A DNA stretch of 64,000 bases from Coraliomargarita sp965656715 (GTDB lineage: Bacteria; Verrucomicrobiota; Verrucomicrobiia; Opitutales; Coraliomargaritaceae): contig CBFHLR010000010.1 in NCBI GenBank assembly GCA_965656715.1, forward strand, positions 1 through 64,000, written 5' to 3'. Below are positions 1-8,914 of this stretch, in pieces. Position 1 is the stretch's first letter. Each line of letters begins with the position of its first letter. The notes beneath the pieces were generated by a model. The model did not search any database and was not told the origin of the DNA. It saw nothing but the letters and a program-made list of their open reading frames with translations. The position numbers and the translations under genes are program-made.

Positions 1-53
1 AAAAACAACAAAAACAATGAGTCTATGAATTAGCTGATAGAAACCCTCTTGAC

Positions 54-107
54 AGAAACTCCCATAGCAGGGGAGGTGTCTGCGCTTGCCGCAGACGGAG
101 GGGTATT
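54..107 (+). repeat. CTTG-loop hairpin repeat, orphan copy
   Basis: This copy has two stacked hairpins: CTCCC/GGGGAG, then GTCTGCG around a CTTG loop paired with CGCAGAC, ending in GGAGGGGTATT. Two other copies, at 3407-3467 and 3891-3950, flank the DUF559 remnant. The inner stem differs in sequence between copies but always pairs around the CTTG loop, so structure rather than sequence is conserved. No nuclease gene adjoins this copy. Confidence 0.75.
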
Positions 108-167
108 CCTAGACCTAGAACAAACCATGTCCCCTCGGCACGGCTTAGCCTTTAGGCGAAGACGATT

Positions 168-192
168 GCGGAGCGAGACGCTCCTGCGCTAC
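168..192 (-). repeat. GTAG-headed REP-like hairpin
   Basis: Read on the minus strand this is GTAGCGCAG followed by the stem GAGCG, loop TCT, stem CGCTC and CGC. It has the same layout as units at 5171, 5232 and within murD (55119-55188). It lies just upstream of the first gene, and no inverted partner is visible nearby. Confidence 0.65.
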
Positions 193-262
193 CTCCAAAA
201 TCGACGTTCCACTCACCGATTTCTGGTGACAGCACAGTGGAGACTTCTACAACGTGTTGGCA

Positions 263-1069
263 ATGAGTCATCCAATTTGGCCGATCGTCACCGAAAACCT
301 CGCCGAGCAACTGTCTGCGGCGCAGGGCGGAGTCGTCCACCCAATTCAATTGCTACCCTATTTGCCCATTAGCCTGAGCCTAGCAGAGCAAGTGCTGGAT
401 GGACTGGCGGAGTCACAGCGAGTTGAGAAGCAAACACAGGACGGGCTGACGACCTACCTATTCAAGGAGTCGATCAACAAGACGCCGCACAAATTTGCAC
501 CGCGCAACTGCGTCTACTCCAACGAAGCTCTGGACGATTTCGAATACAGCGTGCTGGCTCCCGACATCCGCCAGAAAATCGAGGCCGAACTTTCACTCCT
601 CGCGACCAACGATGTGTGGCCCGCCGACGCCGTCTGGCAACACGAGCTCGCCTACCTCTCGCAAAATCTCAACGCGCCAACCAGCGCGAGCGATATTGCC
701 GGGCACTCGCGACTCTCCTTCAAGAAGGTCGAGCTACGTCTCAACGAGCTCAAGGCTTTGGGCGCGCTGCGTTTCAACAACGAGCTTCAAGCATGGGAAG
801 AACCGCCGATGCGTTACCCGCGCCCGGCCTACGCGCGCAACGACAGCTTCATTCGCCAATTCCCGGGTGCGATCAAAGAGGAACTCGAAATCCGCCTGGT
901 GAAAGGCCTCTCGATTTCGCTCGGTGTTCTGGTGCTCGGTCTACTGCTCGCAGTCAGCGCGAAACTCCCCTTCCCCTTCGTCCTATTTGGCAGCCTGCTG
1001 ATCGCCTTCTTTGTCTTCCTCAAGATTATCAAGGCACCCGCCAAACAACTGCCCGACCTGAATGCATAG
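263..1069 (+). CDS. Unknown protein with C-terminal membrane hairpin, SPFH operon
   Basis: I do not recognise this 268-residue protein. The first 200 or so residues are soluble, mixed helical and without a signal peptide; the parts around residues 30-65 and 140-190 look like small winged-helix-type units, which is a weak structural guess. Near the C-terminus two hydrophobic stretches (about residues 215-233 and 236-254) separated by a few residues should form a membrane hairpin, leaving the large N-terminal part in the cytoplasm. The ATG at 263 is chosen over an in-frame GTG at 254, which would add only three residues. The next gene starts 9 bases after the stop, so it is probably co-transcribed with the two SPFH genes. 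A role in a membrane microdomain is inferred only from that context. Confidence 0.75.
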   Translation: MSHPIWPIVTENLAEQLSAAQGGVVHPIQLLPYLPISLSLAEQVLDGLAESQRVEKQTQDGLTTYLFKESINKTPHKFAPRNCVYSNEALDDFEYSVLAPDIRQKIEAELSLLATNDVWPADAVWQHELAYLSQNLNAPTSASDIAGHSRLSFKKVELRLNELKALGALRFNNELQAWEEPPMRYPRPAYARNDSFIRQFPGAIKEELEIRLVKGLSISLGVLVLGLLLAVSAKLPFPFVLFGSLLIAFFVFLKIIKAPAKQLPDLNA

Positions 1070-1078
1070 TTTTCAACA

Positions 1079-2218
1079 ATGAACGACAACATCCATAAGT
1101 TCCAACGCCCAAGCAACCCAATGATGGATCTACTCCAGGGGTTTAAAGGCTCACTCATCCTAGTGCTCATTGCACTGATTTCACTAACGGTCTTCTTCCT
1201 CGTCACCTTCCGCGTGCAACGCGTTTCCGGAACGGAAGTGGGCATCAAGGTGAACAACGTCACCGGCGACATCACTGTGATCGCCGAGTCCGGCACCAAC
1301 ATCTACAACGGCATGCTCAACTCCTTCCACTTGTTGGACATGACCGTGCAACGCCTTGAGATGGTCCAGGAATCCGGCCGTGGCGAACGCAGTGGCCGCG
1401 ACGACTTGCGTATTAAGACCGTAGACGGTTCCGACGTGTTCCTCGACCTGACGATCAACTATCAGATTCAGCGCGATAAAGTTGAAGAAGTCGTGAAGAC
1501 CTCGGGCCTCGCCGATGCCTACAAATATAAGTGGGTGCGCGACTACTCGCGCTCCGTCTGTCGCTCGGTCTTCGGAGAAATGACCACCGAAGAGTTCTAC
1601 GATGCCAGCGTGCGTAATATCAAAGCTCAGAAAGCCATGCTCGAACTCAATGAACTGCTTTCCGACTACGGCATCGAGATCACCAGTGTGATTGCCGAGA
1701 AGTTCAGCTTCCACAAAGAATACGAAGAACGCATCCGTGCAAAGAAGCTCGCCGACCAAGAAGTCGAAGAGCAAATCTCTAAGGCCAACGCGGCACGCCA
1801 AAACCAAATTTTCCGTGAAGTGGAAGCCACCAAGAAAAAAGAGGTCACCCTTGCGTCTTATTCAGGTGAAATGGAAAAACTTGTCGTTGAAGCCAACGCG
1901 AAAGCGGAGCGCGATGTGCGCGATGCCGAAGCCTACGTGATCGACACGCAACTAGGAGCGGACGCCACCTTCTACCAGCGCGACAAAAACGCACAGGCTA
2001 TCTTGGTCAAAGCCAAGGCCGAAGGTGAAGCGCTCACCGCACTCGCCAATGCTTATGAAGGCATTGGCGGCGTCAACCTGGTGCGCCGTGCTTACGCTGA
2101 AAAAATCGGCGATATGAAGATTACTGGGCAACCGTTTACCATTGAGAGCAAAACCGAGCGCCTGACCTATCAGGACGAAGCTGCCGTCACTAAAAAGAAA
2201 GCAATCACTACTAAGTAA
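1079..2218 (+). CDS. SPFH/Band 7 (prohibitin-like) membrane protein
   Basis: This 379-residue protein has a short cytoplasmic start, one membrane segment at about residues 24-43, an SPFH/Band 7 domain at about 45-230, and a long charged Ala/Glu/Lys-rich coiled coil at about 220-330. The family (prohibitin, stomatin, HflK/C, flotillin) forms large ring assemblies that scaffold membrane microdomains and often control membrane proteases. It is the middle gene of a tight operon, 9 bases after the anchored unknown protein and 21 bases before a second SPFH gene, so the two SPFH proteins probably hetero-oligomerise as HflK/HflC or prohibitins 1 and 2 do. I do not call them hflK/hflC because no hallmark residues were checked. 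Confidence 0.85.
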   Translation: MNDNIHKFQRPSNPMMDLLQGFKGSLILVLIALISLTVFFLVTFRVQRVSGTEVGIKVNNVTGDITVIAESGTNIYNGMLNSFHLLDMTVQRLEMVQESGRGERSGRDDLRIKTVDGSDVFLDLTINYQIQRDKVEEVVKTSGLADAYKYKWVRDYSRSVCRSVFGEMTTEEFYDASVRNIKAQKAMLELNELLSDYGIEITSVIAEKFSFHKEYEERIRAKKLADQEVEEQISKANAARQNQIFREVEATKKKEVTLASYSGEMEKLVVEANAKAERDVRDAEAYVIDTQLGADATFYQRDKNAQAILVKAKAEGEALTALANAYEGIGGVNLVRRAYAEKIGDMKITGQPFTIESKTERLTYQDEAAVTKKKAITTK

Positions 2219-2239
2219 GCGGAGACTTCGATCACGATC

Positions 2240-3364
<1,125 letters not shown>

Positions 3365-3406
3365 GCATCACGAACTATCTAGAATTAGACCTGTAATACT
3401 TTTGCC

Positions 3407-3467
3407 AAGAAAGCTCCTCCCCTGCCAAGGGGAGATGTCTTAGCTTGCTAAGACGGAGGGGTATCTT
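3407..3467 (+). repeat. CTTG-loop hairpin repeat, left inverted copy
   Basis: The unit starts AAGAAAGCTCCTCCCC and ends GGAGGGGTATCTT. Inside are a CTCCCC/GGGGAG stem and a GTCTTAG stem around CTTG paired with CTAAGAC. Its inverted partner lies at 3891-3950, and together they bracket a degenerate DUF559 gene. No clear target-site duplication is visible outside the two copies. Confidence 0.8.
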
Positions 3468-3505
3468 CCAGCCAAGCCAAAACACTGAAACCAAGCATCT
3501 ATAGA

Positions 3506-3885
3506 ATGACGGATTCAGACCAACAACGGCTTAATAATCTGCCCAGCTCAAACACTTTCGTAAGCAATTGCGCAACGGCCTGAATCCCGCTTAAGCTAAG
3601 CTCTGGACTCACCTCAAAGCCAAACAACTAGATGAGCACCGGTTCCGCCGTCAGCACAGTGTTGGCGGCTATATTCTAGATTTCTACTGCCCTGCTTCTA
3701 AGCTGGCAATTGAACTAGACGGCCAAGCGCATGATAGCGCAATGGCTGCGGAGTATGATCATGAGCGCACGCTGTTTCTCGAAGCGACTGGCATTCGTGT
3801 GATACGGTTCGAGAATAAGACTATCTTCGCCCCCTCGGAGTGGGTTCTTGAGCAAATTCGTGCTGCGTTGGTTTCAGGGAGTTAG
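3506..3885 (+). pseudogene. Degenerate DUF559 (Vsr/PD-(D/E)XK-like) protein
   Basis: Reading from the ATG at 3506 gives MTDSDQQRLNNLP, then one base appears missing near 3544-3548, after which the frame continues LKHFRKQLRNGLNPA, hits TAA at 3592-3594 where the family has Glu (GAA), and continues AKLWTHLKAKQL through DFYCP and IELDGQ motifs to TAG at 3883-3885. This is the usual layout of DUF559 proteins of about 120 residues, a family resembling very-short-patch repair and restriction endonucleases. The nonsense codon and frameshift make it a likely pseudogene, although sequencing error cannot be excluded. It lies between inverted hairpin repeats, which suggests it belonged to a mobile or repeat-maintaining unit. 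Confidence 0.8.
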
Positions 3886-3890
3886 GTCTT

Positions 3891-3950
3891 AAAGATACCC
3901 CTCCCATCTGACAAGCAGATGACCTCCCCTTCGCTGGGGAGGAGCTTTCT
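3891..3950 (-). repeat. CTTG-loop hairpin repeat, right inverted copy
   Basis: Read on the minus strand it starts AGAAAGCTCCTCCCC and ends GGAGGGGTATCTTT, matching the left copy at both ends. The inner stem is CATCTG around CTTGT with CAGATG, different from the left copy yet still paired. The two copies and the DUF559 remnant between them span about 545 bases. Confidence 0.8.
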
Positions 3951-3971
3951 GTTGTTCTGCAAATATTGGAG

Positions 3972-4031
3972 CGAATCCGAGCCCTACATTTTTAGTTCTA
4001 GTCGTGTTGGGCTTCTGCTTGCAGAACGCCT
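3972..4031. repeat. Pair of REP-like units, tail to tail
   Basis: CTAC at 3984-3987 is the head of a minus-strand GTAGGGCTCG unit. Further on, GTTGGGC plus TTCTGC, loop TT, GCAGAA and CGCC (about 4006-4031) is a plus-strand unit with a T for A change in the head. The stem-TT-stem layout matches units at 35020 and 55829 while the stem sequence differs. Confidence 0.5.
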
Positions 4032-4042
4032 CCCTAAAACAA

Positions 4043-4073
4043 AACAAGCCCCGTCGATTTCGACGGGGCTTGT
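4043..4073 (-). terminator. Rho-independent terminator of cysK
   Basis: The stem ACAAGCCCCGTCG pairs perfectly with CGACGGGGCTTGT around a four-base loop. On the minus strand it is followed by TTTTGTTTT, placing it correctly just after the end of cysK. Confidence 0.9.
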
Positions 4074-4098
4074 TGCGTTCTAAAGACTGGAAGTCAAT

Positions 4099-5058
4099 TT
4101 AGCTGGCAGTCGCTGCGCTCATTTCTTCGCGAGCTTTTTCAGCCAGCGGAGTAGAGAGATAGCGCTCACCGAAGCTGCAGCCTACGGTGACGATGGTCTT
4201 GCCGGCCATTTCTGGGCGCTTCGCGAGTTCCATTGCTGCGAAGACATTCGCACCCGTGGAGATACCACCGAGGATGCCGTCCTTCTCTGCGAGTGCTTGA
4301 GCAGTCGCGAACGCGTCTTCGTTGGAAACCTTGATCACGTCGTCGACGATGTCGGTGTTGCAGTTCTTCGGAATGAAGCCTGCGCCAATACCTTGAATCT
4401 TGTGCGGACCAGGCTGACCACCGGAGATGACCGGGCTCGCTTCTGGTTCAACTGCAACTGTGAGCAGCTCGGTGCGAGACTTCAGCACCTCGGATACACC
4501 TGTGATGGTGCCGCCTGTGCCAACACCTGCAACGAAGGCGTCTACCTTGCCGTCGGTTGCTTCCCAGATTTCTTCCGCAGTGGTTTCGCGGTGCACCTGC
4601 GGGTTGGCTGGGTTTTCAAATTGCTGTGGCATGAATGCCTTTTCGCCGTATTCTTCGACGAGTTCACCTGCACGTGCGATTGCACCTGGCATACCCTTTG
4701 GTCCAGGAGTCAGGACGATTTCGGCACCGAGCATACGAAGCAGCACGCGGCGCTCGAGGGACATGGTCTCCGGCATAGTCAAGATCAGCTTGTAGCCCTT
4801 TGCCGCACAGACAAATGCCAGCGCGATACCCGTGTTACCCGAAGTTGGCTCAATGATGATGCTGCCCTCGCCGATCTTACCGTCGCGTTCAGCGGCTTCG
4901 ATCATCGCCTTACCGATACGATCCTTCACACTGGCAAGTGGGTTGAAAAATTCACATTTTAGGTAGATGTCGGCTGCGAGGCCTTCAGTAACGTGGTTGA
5001 TCTTAACCAGTGGCGTGCCACCGACGGTGTTGATAATGGAGTCGTATGCTTTGCTCAT
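4099..5058 (-). CDS. cysK: Cysteine synthase A (O-acetylserine sulfhydrylase)
   Basis: This 319-residue PLP enzyme of fold type II makes cysteine from O-acetylserine and sulfide in the cytoplasm. The cofactor lysine is K45 in SVKDR, the substrate-binding loop TSGNTG is at 72-77, and the phosphate-binding GTGGT loop follows in the middle of the protein. Length and motifs match CysK closely, including PQQFENPANPQVH. It is a single transcription unit with its own terminator just downstream. The divergent neighbour region holds a REP-like pair, and no T-box or other riboswitch could be recognised upstream. CysM is the alternative assignment but the sequence is closer to CysK. Confidence 0.95.
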   Translation of the reverse strand: MSKAYDSIINTVGGTPLVKINHVTEGLAADIYLKCEFFNPLASVKDRIGKAMIEAAERDGKIGEGSIIIEPTSGNTGIALAFVCAAKGYKLILTMPETMSLERRVLLRMLGAEIVLTPGPKGMPGAIARAGELVEEYGEKAFMPQQFENPANPQVHRETTAEEIWEATDGKVDAFVAGVGTGGTITGVSEVLKSRTELLTVAVEPEASPVISGGQPGPHKIQGIGAGFIPKNCNTDIVDDVIKVSNEDAFATAQALAEKDGILGGISTGANVFAAMELAKRPEMAGKTIVTVGCSFGERYLSTPLAEKAREEMSAATAS

Positions 5059-5170
5059 GTTTCGAATGATTATTCAGGTGAGAGTAGAAGGCTAAAGAAA
5101 CTTCCCAATTCTCAAACCGTGGCAAGCTTTGATCGCTCAAAAACGTAAGCCTTTTAACTGTGGGTTGGGG

Positions 5171-5258
5171 GTAGCGCAGCACCGTCTCGGTGCGCACCAC
5201 AGTGTTGTGGGCCAAGCGGTATTCCAAATCCTGCGGAGCGAGGACGCTCCTGCCCTAC
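5171..5258. repeat. REPIN-like inverted pair of GTAG hairpins
   Basis: The left unit is GTAGCGCAG with stem CACCG, loop TCT, stem CGGTG. The right unit, on the minus strand, is GTAGGGCAG with stem GAGCG, loop TCCT, stem CGCTC. Heads point outward from the 88-bp element. Both units closely match the two arms of the element embedded in murD. Confidence 0.75.
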
Positions 5259-5280
5259 CTTCATGAAAACTCGGGCACAA

Positions 5281-5306
5281 AAAACACCGCATTGCTGCGG
5301 TGTTTT
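5281..5306 (-). terminator. Terminator after infA, possibly bidirectional
   Basis: AAAACACCGCA pairs with TGCGGTGTTTT around TTGC. T-runs are present on both strands (six on the plus strand, six on the minus), so it could serve both directions, but only infA on the minus strand runs into it. Confidence 0.85.
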
Positions 5307-5328
5307 TTAGAAAAATCTAAGCCTTCGA

Positions 5329-5610
5329 CTAGCGGCGGCGTGGGCCGAAGCTACGGCGCGGTGCGTTGCGATTGGTTTGGGCATTGCGCAGGCGGTATAC
5401 AATGCGCGCCTTGTCGAGATCGTGCGGGGTCATTTCCATCTTCACGGTATCACCTGTGGTGATCTTAATGAAATGCTTACGAAGCTTGCCGGAAATGTGC
5501 GCGAGCACCTGGTGACCGTTTGCCAATTCCACACGGAACATGGTGCCGGGCAAGACCGCTACGATCTTACCTTCAACTTCTACGTATTCTTCGCTTTGTC
5601 CTTTAGCCAT
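5329..5610 (-). CDS. infA: Translation initiation factor IF-1
   Basis: IF-1 binds the ribosomal A site during initiation. The 93-residue protein has the expected S1-like OB fold (residues 10-75), with GKIVAVLPGTMFRVEL, LAHISGKLRKHFI and GDTVKMEMTPHDLDKARIVYR in the usual order. The family is normally about 72 residues; here a basic tail with many Arg and Asn residues extends the C-terminus by roughly 18 residues. It is a single-gene unit divergent from tadA and followed by a strong hairpin terminator. Confidence 0.95.
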   Translation of the reverse strand: MAKGQSEEYVEVEGKIVAVLPGTMFRVELANGHQVLAHISGKLRKHFIKITTGDTVKMEMTPHDLDKARIVYRLRNAQTNRNAPRRSFGPRRR

Positions 5611-5679
5611 AAGTTAGTTACAAAGCGCGTGAGAGAAGAGTTTGCTCACCGAATGTCAAGGACTGTCTGCGACAGGGTA

Positions 5680-5751
5680 TAAAGGTAAAAGGTTTGAAAG
5701 TGAGAAAGTTTGTTCACACCTTCGGACTTTCTCACCTTCATACCTTCACAC
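5680..5751. repeat. Low-complexity inverted CTTTCTCACCTTC repeat
   Basis: AGTGAGAAAGT (5699-5709) pairs with ACTTTCTCAC (5726-5735), and the flanks are built of AAAGGT and CCTTCA words. It separates the divergent genes infA and tadA. A similar CACCTTTACACCTTA string is seen at about 11123-11139. Confidence 0.55.
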
Positions 5752-5766
5752 GCGATGTAATCGCAT

Positions 5767-6312
5767 ATGGACTGTCCCTTCGAAAAGATCTTTCCCTCCG
5801 AGTTGAACCGCGATGCGGATTACTTCATGACGCACGCCTACAACGAGGCAATCGAGGCGTGGAAGAAGGATGAAGTGCCGATCGGAGCGGTCATTGAGCA
5901 CAAGGGACAGATCATCGCATCCGCACACAATCAGTCGCGTTCTACCAACGATCCGACTGCGCACGCCGAAATGCTCGCGATCACTCAAGCATCGAATAGC
6001 CTAGGCGACTGGCGGCTGAACGAGTGCACACTTTACGTGACGAAAGAGCCCTGCCCTATGTGCTCGGGCGCACTGGTCATCGCACGCATTGGCAAAGTTT
6101 ACTACGGCCTACCCGACGAAAAGATGGGCTGTGTCGGTGGTGCAACCGATCTGGGCGCCCTGCCTCGCAGTAATCACCACTTCGAATCCATCGGTGGCGT
6201 GCTTGAGGAACTCAATCACACCATTCTGAAGGCCTTCTTCGAAACAAAGCGCCTCATCAACGCCGAGAAAAAAGCCGCAAAGCGTGAAGCTGAAAGTGAT
6301 CAGGAGACATGA
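5767..6312 (+). CDS. tadA: tRNA-specific adenosine-34 deaminase
   Basis: The protein deaminates adenosine to inosine at the wobble position of tRNA-Arg(ACG). Its cytidine-deaminase fold carries the zinc and catalytic signature H66-A-E68 followed by P-C96-P-M-C99 with the typical PCPMCSGA context. At 181 residues it is longer than the bacterial average of about 150-165 owing to an N-terminal stretch of about 15 residues and a Lys/Glu-rich C-terminal helix. The ATG at 5767 is supported because the deaminase helix begins soon after. A guanine deaminase-type relative is the alternative, but the motif spacing fits TadA. Confidence 0.9.
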   Translation: MDCPFEKIFPSELNRDADYFMTHAYNEAIEAWKKDEVPIGAVIEHKGQIIASAHNQSRSTNDPTAHAEMLAITQASNSLGDWRLNECTLYVTKEPCPMCSGALVIARIGKVYYGLPDEKMGCVGGATDLGALPRSNHHFESIGGVLEELNHTILKAFFETKRLINAEKKAAKREAESDQET

Positions 6313-6324
6313 GGACATGTCTCC
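6303..6324 (+). other. Perfect hairpin at the end of tadA
   Basis: GGAGACATG pairs with CATGTCTCC around AGGA, overlapping the tadA stop codon. There is no T-run after it, so it is not a classical terminator, though it could protect the mRNA 3' end. Confidence 0.4.
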
Positions 6325-6357
6325 GGATCAATGAAATCATGTCGCGGGACAGAAGTC

Positions 6358-6415
6358 GGGGTCCCGCCTTTAGGCGGGTTTAGAGTGACTTTGAACCGGA
6401 TAAATCCGGAACCCC
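6358..6415. repeat. GGGGTYCCG hairpin repeat, inverted pair
   Basis: The left unit is GGGGT, then CCCGCC, loop TTTA, GGCGGG. The right unit on the minus strand is GGGGTT, then CCGGAT, loop TTA, TCCGG. The same layout with CCCGGC/GCCGG occurs at 7846-7870. The stems change in a paired way between copies. Confidence 0.65.
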
Positions 6416-6433
6416 AACCTGATCAGACGCTGC

Positions 6434-6916
6434 CTAATTGACCTCAGCGGTCGTCGCGTCGGCATCTGCAGACCATAGGCGGTATTTTACCTCGACGCCT
6501 TCGGGCACATACACCACCAGCGGTAGCTTGCTATTGTAGCGCAGTAGCCCCAGATCGTGACGCACTGACACAAAGGTGTCGACCTTCTCAGCCCCCGGAG
6601 GCGCAGCCATCAAGGTGCCTGCCATCGGCCCCAGCTCCTTGAGCTCGTAGTAACTGAAGCCCCAACCTTGGACCACCTCACGCGTGACCTTGCCACCGAA
6701 GAAATGGCGGTTCACGCCGTCAGTTGGCACTGTCTTACCAATAATGAGTTCCACTTTACTGAGGGACTCGTCCTCCAGGGTTGGCAACTCGATCACATAG
6801 CGCTGCATGCCTTCGGCGGCAGGCGCATATGCCTTCAGATTACGATGCGGCTCGGCAGTGAGAGTGACGCAAAAAGCAAAGACAGAAATACAAGATAGAA
6901 GAAGTCGTGTTTTCAT
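6434..6916 (-). CDS. eco: Ecotin-family periplasmic serine protease inhibitor
   Basis: The 160-residue precursor has a signal peptide of about 21 residues (cleavage near LTA-EPH) and then follows ecotin throughout: YAPAAEGMQRYVIELP, LEDESLSKVELIIGKT, GGKVTREVVQGWGFSYYEL and LRYNSKLPLVVYVPEGVEVKYR. Ecotin dimers inhibit trypsin-fold proteases in the periplasm and protect against host or predator enzymes. The reactive bond aligned with Met84-Met85 of the E. coli protein is L102-M103. The two cysteines that form the disulfide in E. coli ecotin are absent, and the mature protein has no cysteine. It appears to be a single gene divergent from sodA. Family assignment is secure. Confidence 0.9.
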   Translation of the reverse strand: MKTRLLLSCISVFAFCVTLTAEPHRNLKAYAPAAEGMQRYVIELPTLEDESLSKVELIIGKTVPTDGVNRHFFGGKVTREVVQGWGFSYYELKELGPMAGTLMAAPPGAEKVDTFVSVRHDLGLLRYNSKLPLVVYVPEGVEVKYRLWSADADATTAEVN

Positions 6917-7149
6917 AGATGGCTACGCTGAACCAAATTGTGCGGATCAGCAACCAATCGGACCGAATTCACAAGCCGGTGTTCCCGAACAATACTTCAG
7001 CATAAGCCTTTTTAATACGCCATTGATCGAGCCTATGAACAAAAAGACTGCGACAACTAAAGAATTCCCAATCCCTCGTTTGACAGGGCCAAATCAAGCT
7101 CACAACTTCATCGTTCTCTTCATTAACTAAAAATAGAAAGATACCTATC

Positions 7150-7776
<627 letters not shown>

Positions 7777-7805
7777 GCTTTCTACGCTTAAAAGCTTAAC
7801 TTTCC

Positions 7806-7838
7806 AAAACCGTCCGGTGTATCGCCGGGCGGTTTTTT
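7806..7838 (+). terminator. Terminator of sodA
   Basis: AAAACCGTCCGG pairs with CCGGGCGGTTTT with one G-T pair, followed by a run of six T. It lies about 30 bases after the sodA stop codon. Confidence 0.85.
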
Positions 7839-7845
7839 ATTTGTT

Positions 7846-7870
7846 GGGGTCCCGGCTTTAGCCGGATTCA
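7846..7870 (+). repeat. GGGGTYCCG hairpin repeat, single unit
   Basis: GGGGTCCCGGC, loop TTTA, GCCGG and ATTCAAGT. It is a third copy of the family seen as a pair at 6358-6415, placed directly after the sodA terminator. Confidence 0.6.
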
Positions 7871-7918
7871 AGTCTAGTTGATTGACGCATCACCTCAGCT
7901 CCCCCATCAACAACTCCC

Positions 7919-8823
7919 ATGTCTGCAAACCTTACTATCCAAACTATCGGCGCACGCGTTTCTAAATGGGGCGAAGGCCCAATCTGGTGGGAGGACCACC
8001 TCGTCTACGTCGACATCGAAGGCCACAAACTAGTTCGCCTGAACCCTGAGAGCGGTGACGAGCAAAGCTGGGCCATCGGCGAGCGCATCGGCACTGTCGT
8101 CCCACGAGCCCAAGGTGGCTACCTCTACGCAGGCGACTTCGGCATCAGCGAGTTCGATCCACTCACCGGCCTGAAGACCAGTCTCGCCGATCCCGAGGCC
8201 GAAAAGCGCCCCGACAACCGCTTCAACGACGGCAAGTGTGACCCGGCTGGCCGTTTCTGGGCGGGCACCATCAGCCTCGTCAAGAAGACCGGCGACGCCA
8301 AGCTCTACAGTTTCGATCCGGAAAATGGCCTGCAGTTGAAGATCCCCGAAGTGACCAACTCCAACGGCATTTGCTGGAGTGCGGACGCCAAGACCATGTA
8401 TTACATCGACACCCCATTGCAGCAAATACGCGCCTACGACTACGATCAGGACTCCGGCAACATCAGCAATGCTCGCGTCGTCGTCGACACCAAGGCACTG
8501 GGCTACGACAGCTCGCCTGACGGGATGACGATCGACGCCGATGACAAGCTNNNNNNNNNNNNNNNNNNNNNNNNNNNNNNNNNNNNNNNNNNNNNNNNNN
8601 NNNNNNNNNNNNNNNNNNNNNNNNNNNNNNNNNNNNNNNNNNNNNNNNNNTTGACCTCCCCTGCGTCGAAACCACCGCCTGCGCATTCGGCGGGCCAAAT
8701 CTCGACCGACTGTTTGTGACCACCGGGATTCACAAGACCAAAGAAGAAGCCGACGCCGGCAAAGTCTTCGTAATCGACGGCCTCGGCGTGCAAGGCGTGC
8801 CCGCCTTTGCCTATCAAGGCTGA
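7919..8823 (+). CDS. SMP-30/gluconolactonase family lactonase, interrupted by an assembly gap
   Basis: The N-terminal part (from ATG 7919) shows the family pattern: GEGPIWW with the metal-binding Glu, DNRFNDGKCDPAGRFWAGT, TNSNGICWS, and SPDGMTID. After the N run, reading from 8653 gives DLPCVETTACAFGGPNLDRL and FVTTGIHKTKEE to the TGA at 8821-8823, the expected C-terminal end of an SMP-30 protein. The two parts are in different phases (8653 is offset by two), so the true gap length must be 2 modulo 3, not 100. Comparison with the family suggests about 30 missing residues. The enzyme should hydrolyse a sugar lactone such as gluconolactone; the exact substrate cannot be told from sequence. Confidence 0.88.
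8551..8650. other. Assembly gap (100 N)
   Basis: Exactly 100 N lie inside the SMP-30 gene. The count is probably a placeholder because the frame is not kept across it. No biological feature can be inferred here. Confidence 0.95.
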
Positions 8824-8837
8824 ATCCAGCATTGACT

Positions 8838-8905
8838 CTAAATTTCCAGACTCCTGACTGCTAGCCCTTCAGACAGATTCTGACTCCGGACTTCTGTCTT
8901 CTGAC
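8838..8905. repeat. Heptameric GACTTCT-type repeat
   Basis: The spacer before thrS is built of degenerate seven-base words such as GACTCCT, GACTGCT, GACTCCG, GACTTCT and GTCTTCT. Related strings occur at 35784-35826 and 62458-62490 in other intergenic regions. Confidence 0.55.
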
Positions 8906-8914
8906 TTTAAAAAA

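Noticed and set aside
49..372. Open frame of 107 codons on the plus strand
   Set aside because: It runs through two hairpin repeats and overlaps the start of the SPFH operon in another frame; composition and low complexity do not look like a protein.
3401..3960. Target-site duplication around the DUF559 element
   Set aside because: The bases outside the inverted copies (TTTTGCC on the left, GTTGTTCTGC on the right) show no convincing direct repeat.
5059..5170. Possible riboswitch or T-box upstream of cysK
   Set aside because: No conserved leader structure or antiterminator sequence could be recognised; the region shows only ordinary spacer and the adjoining REP pair.
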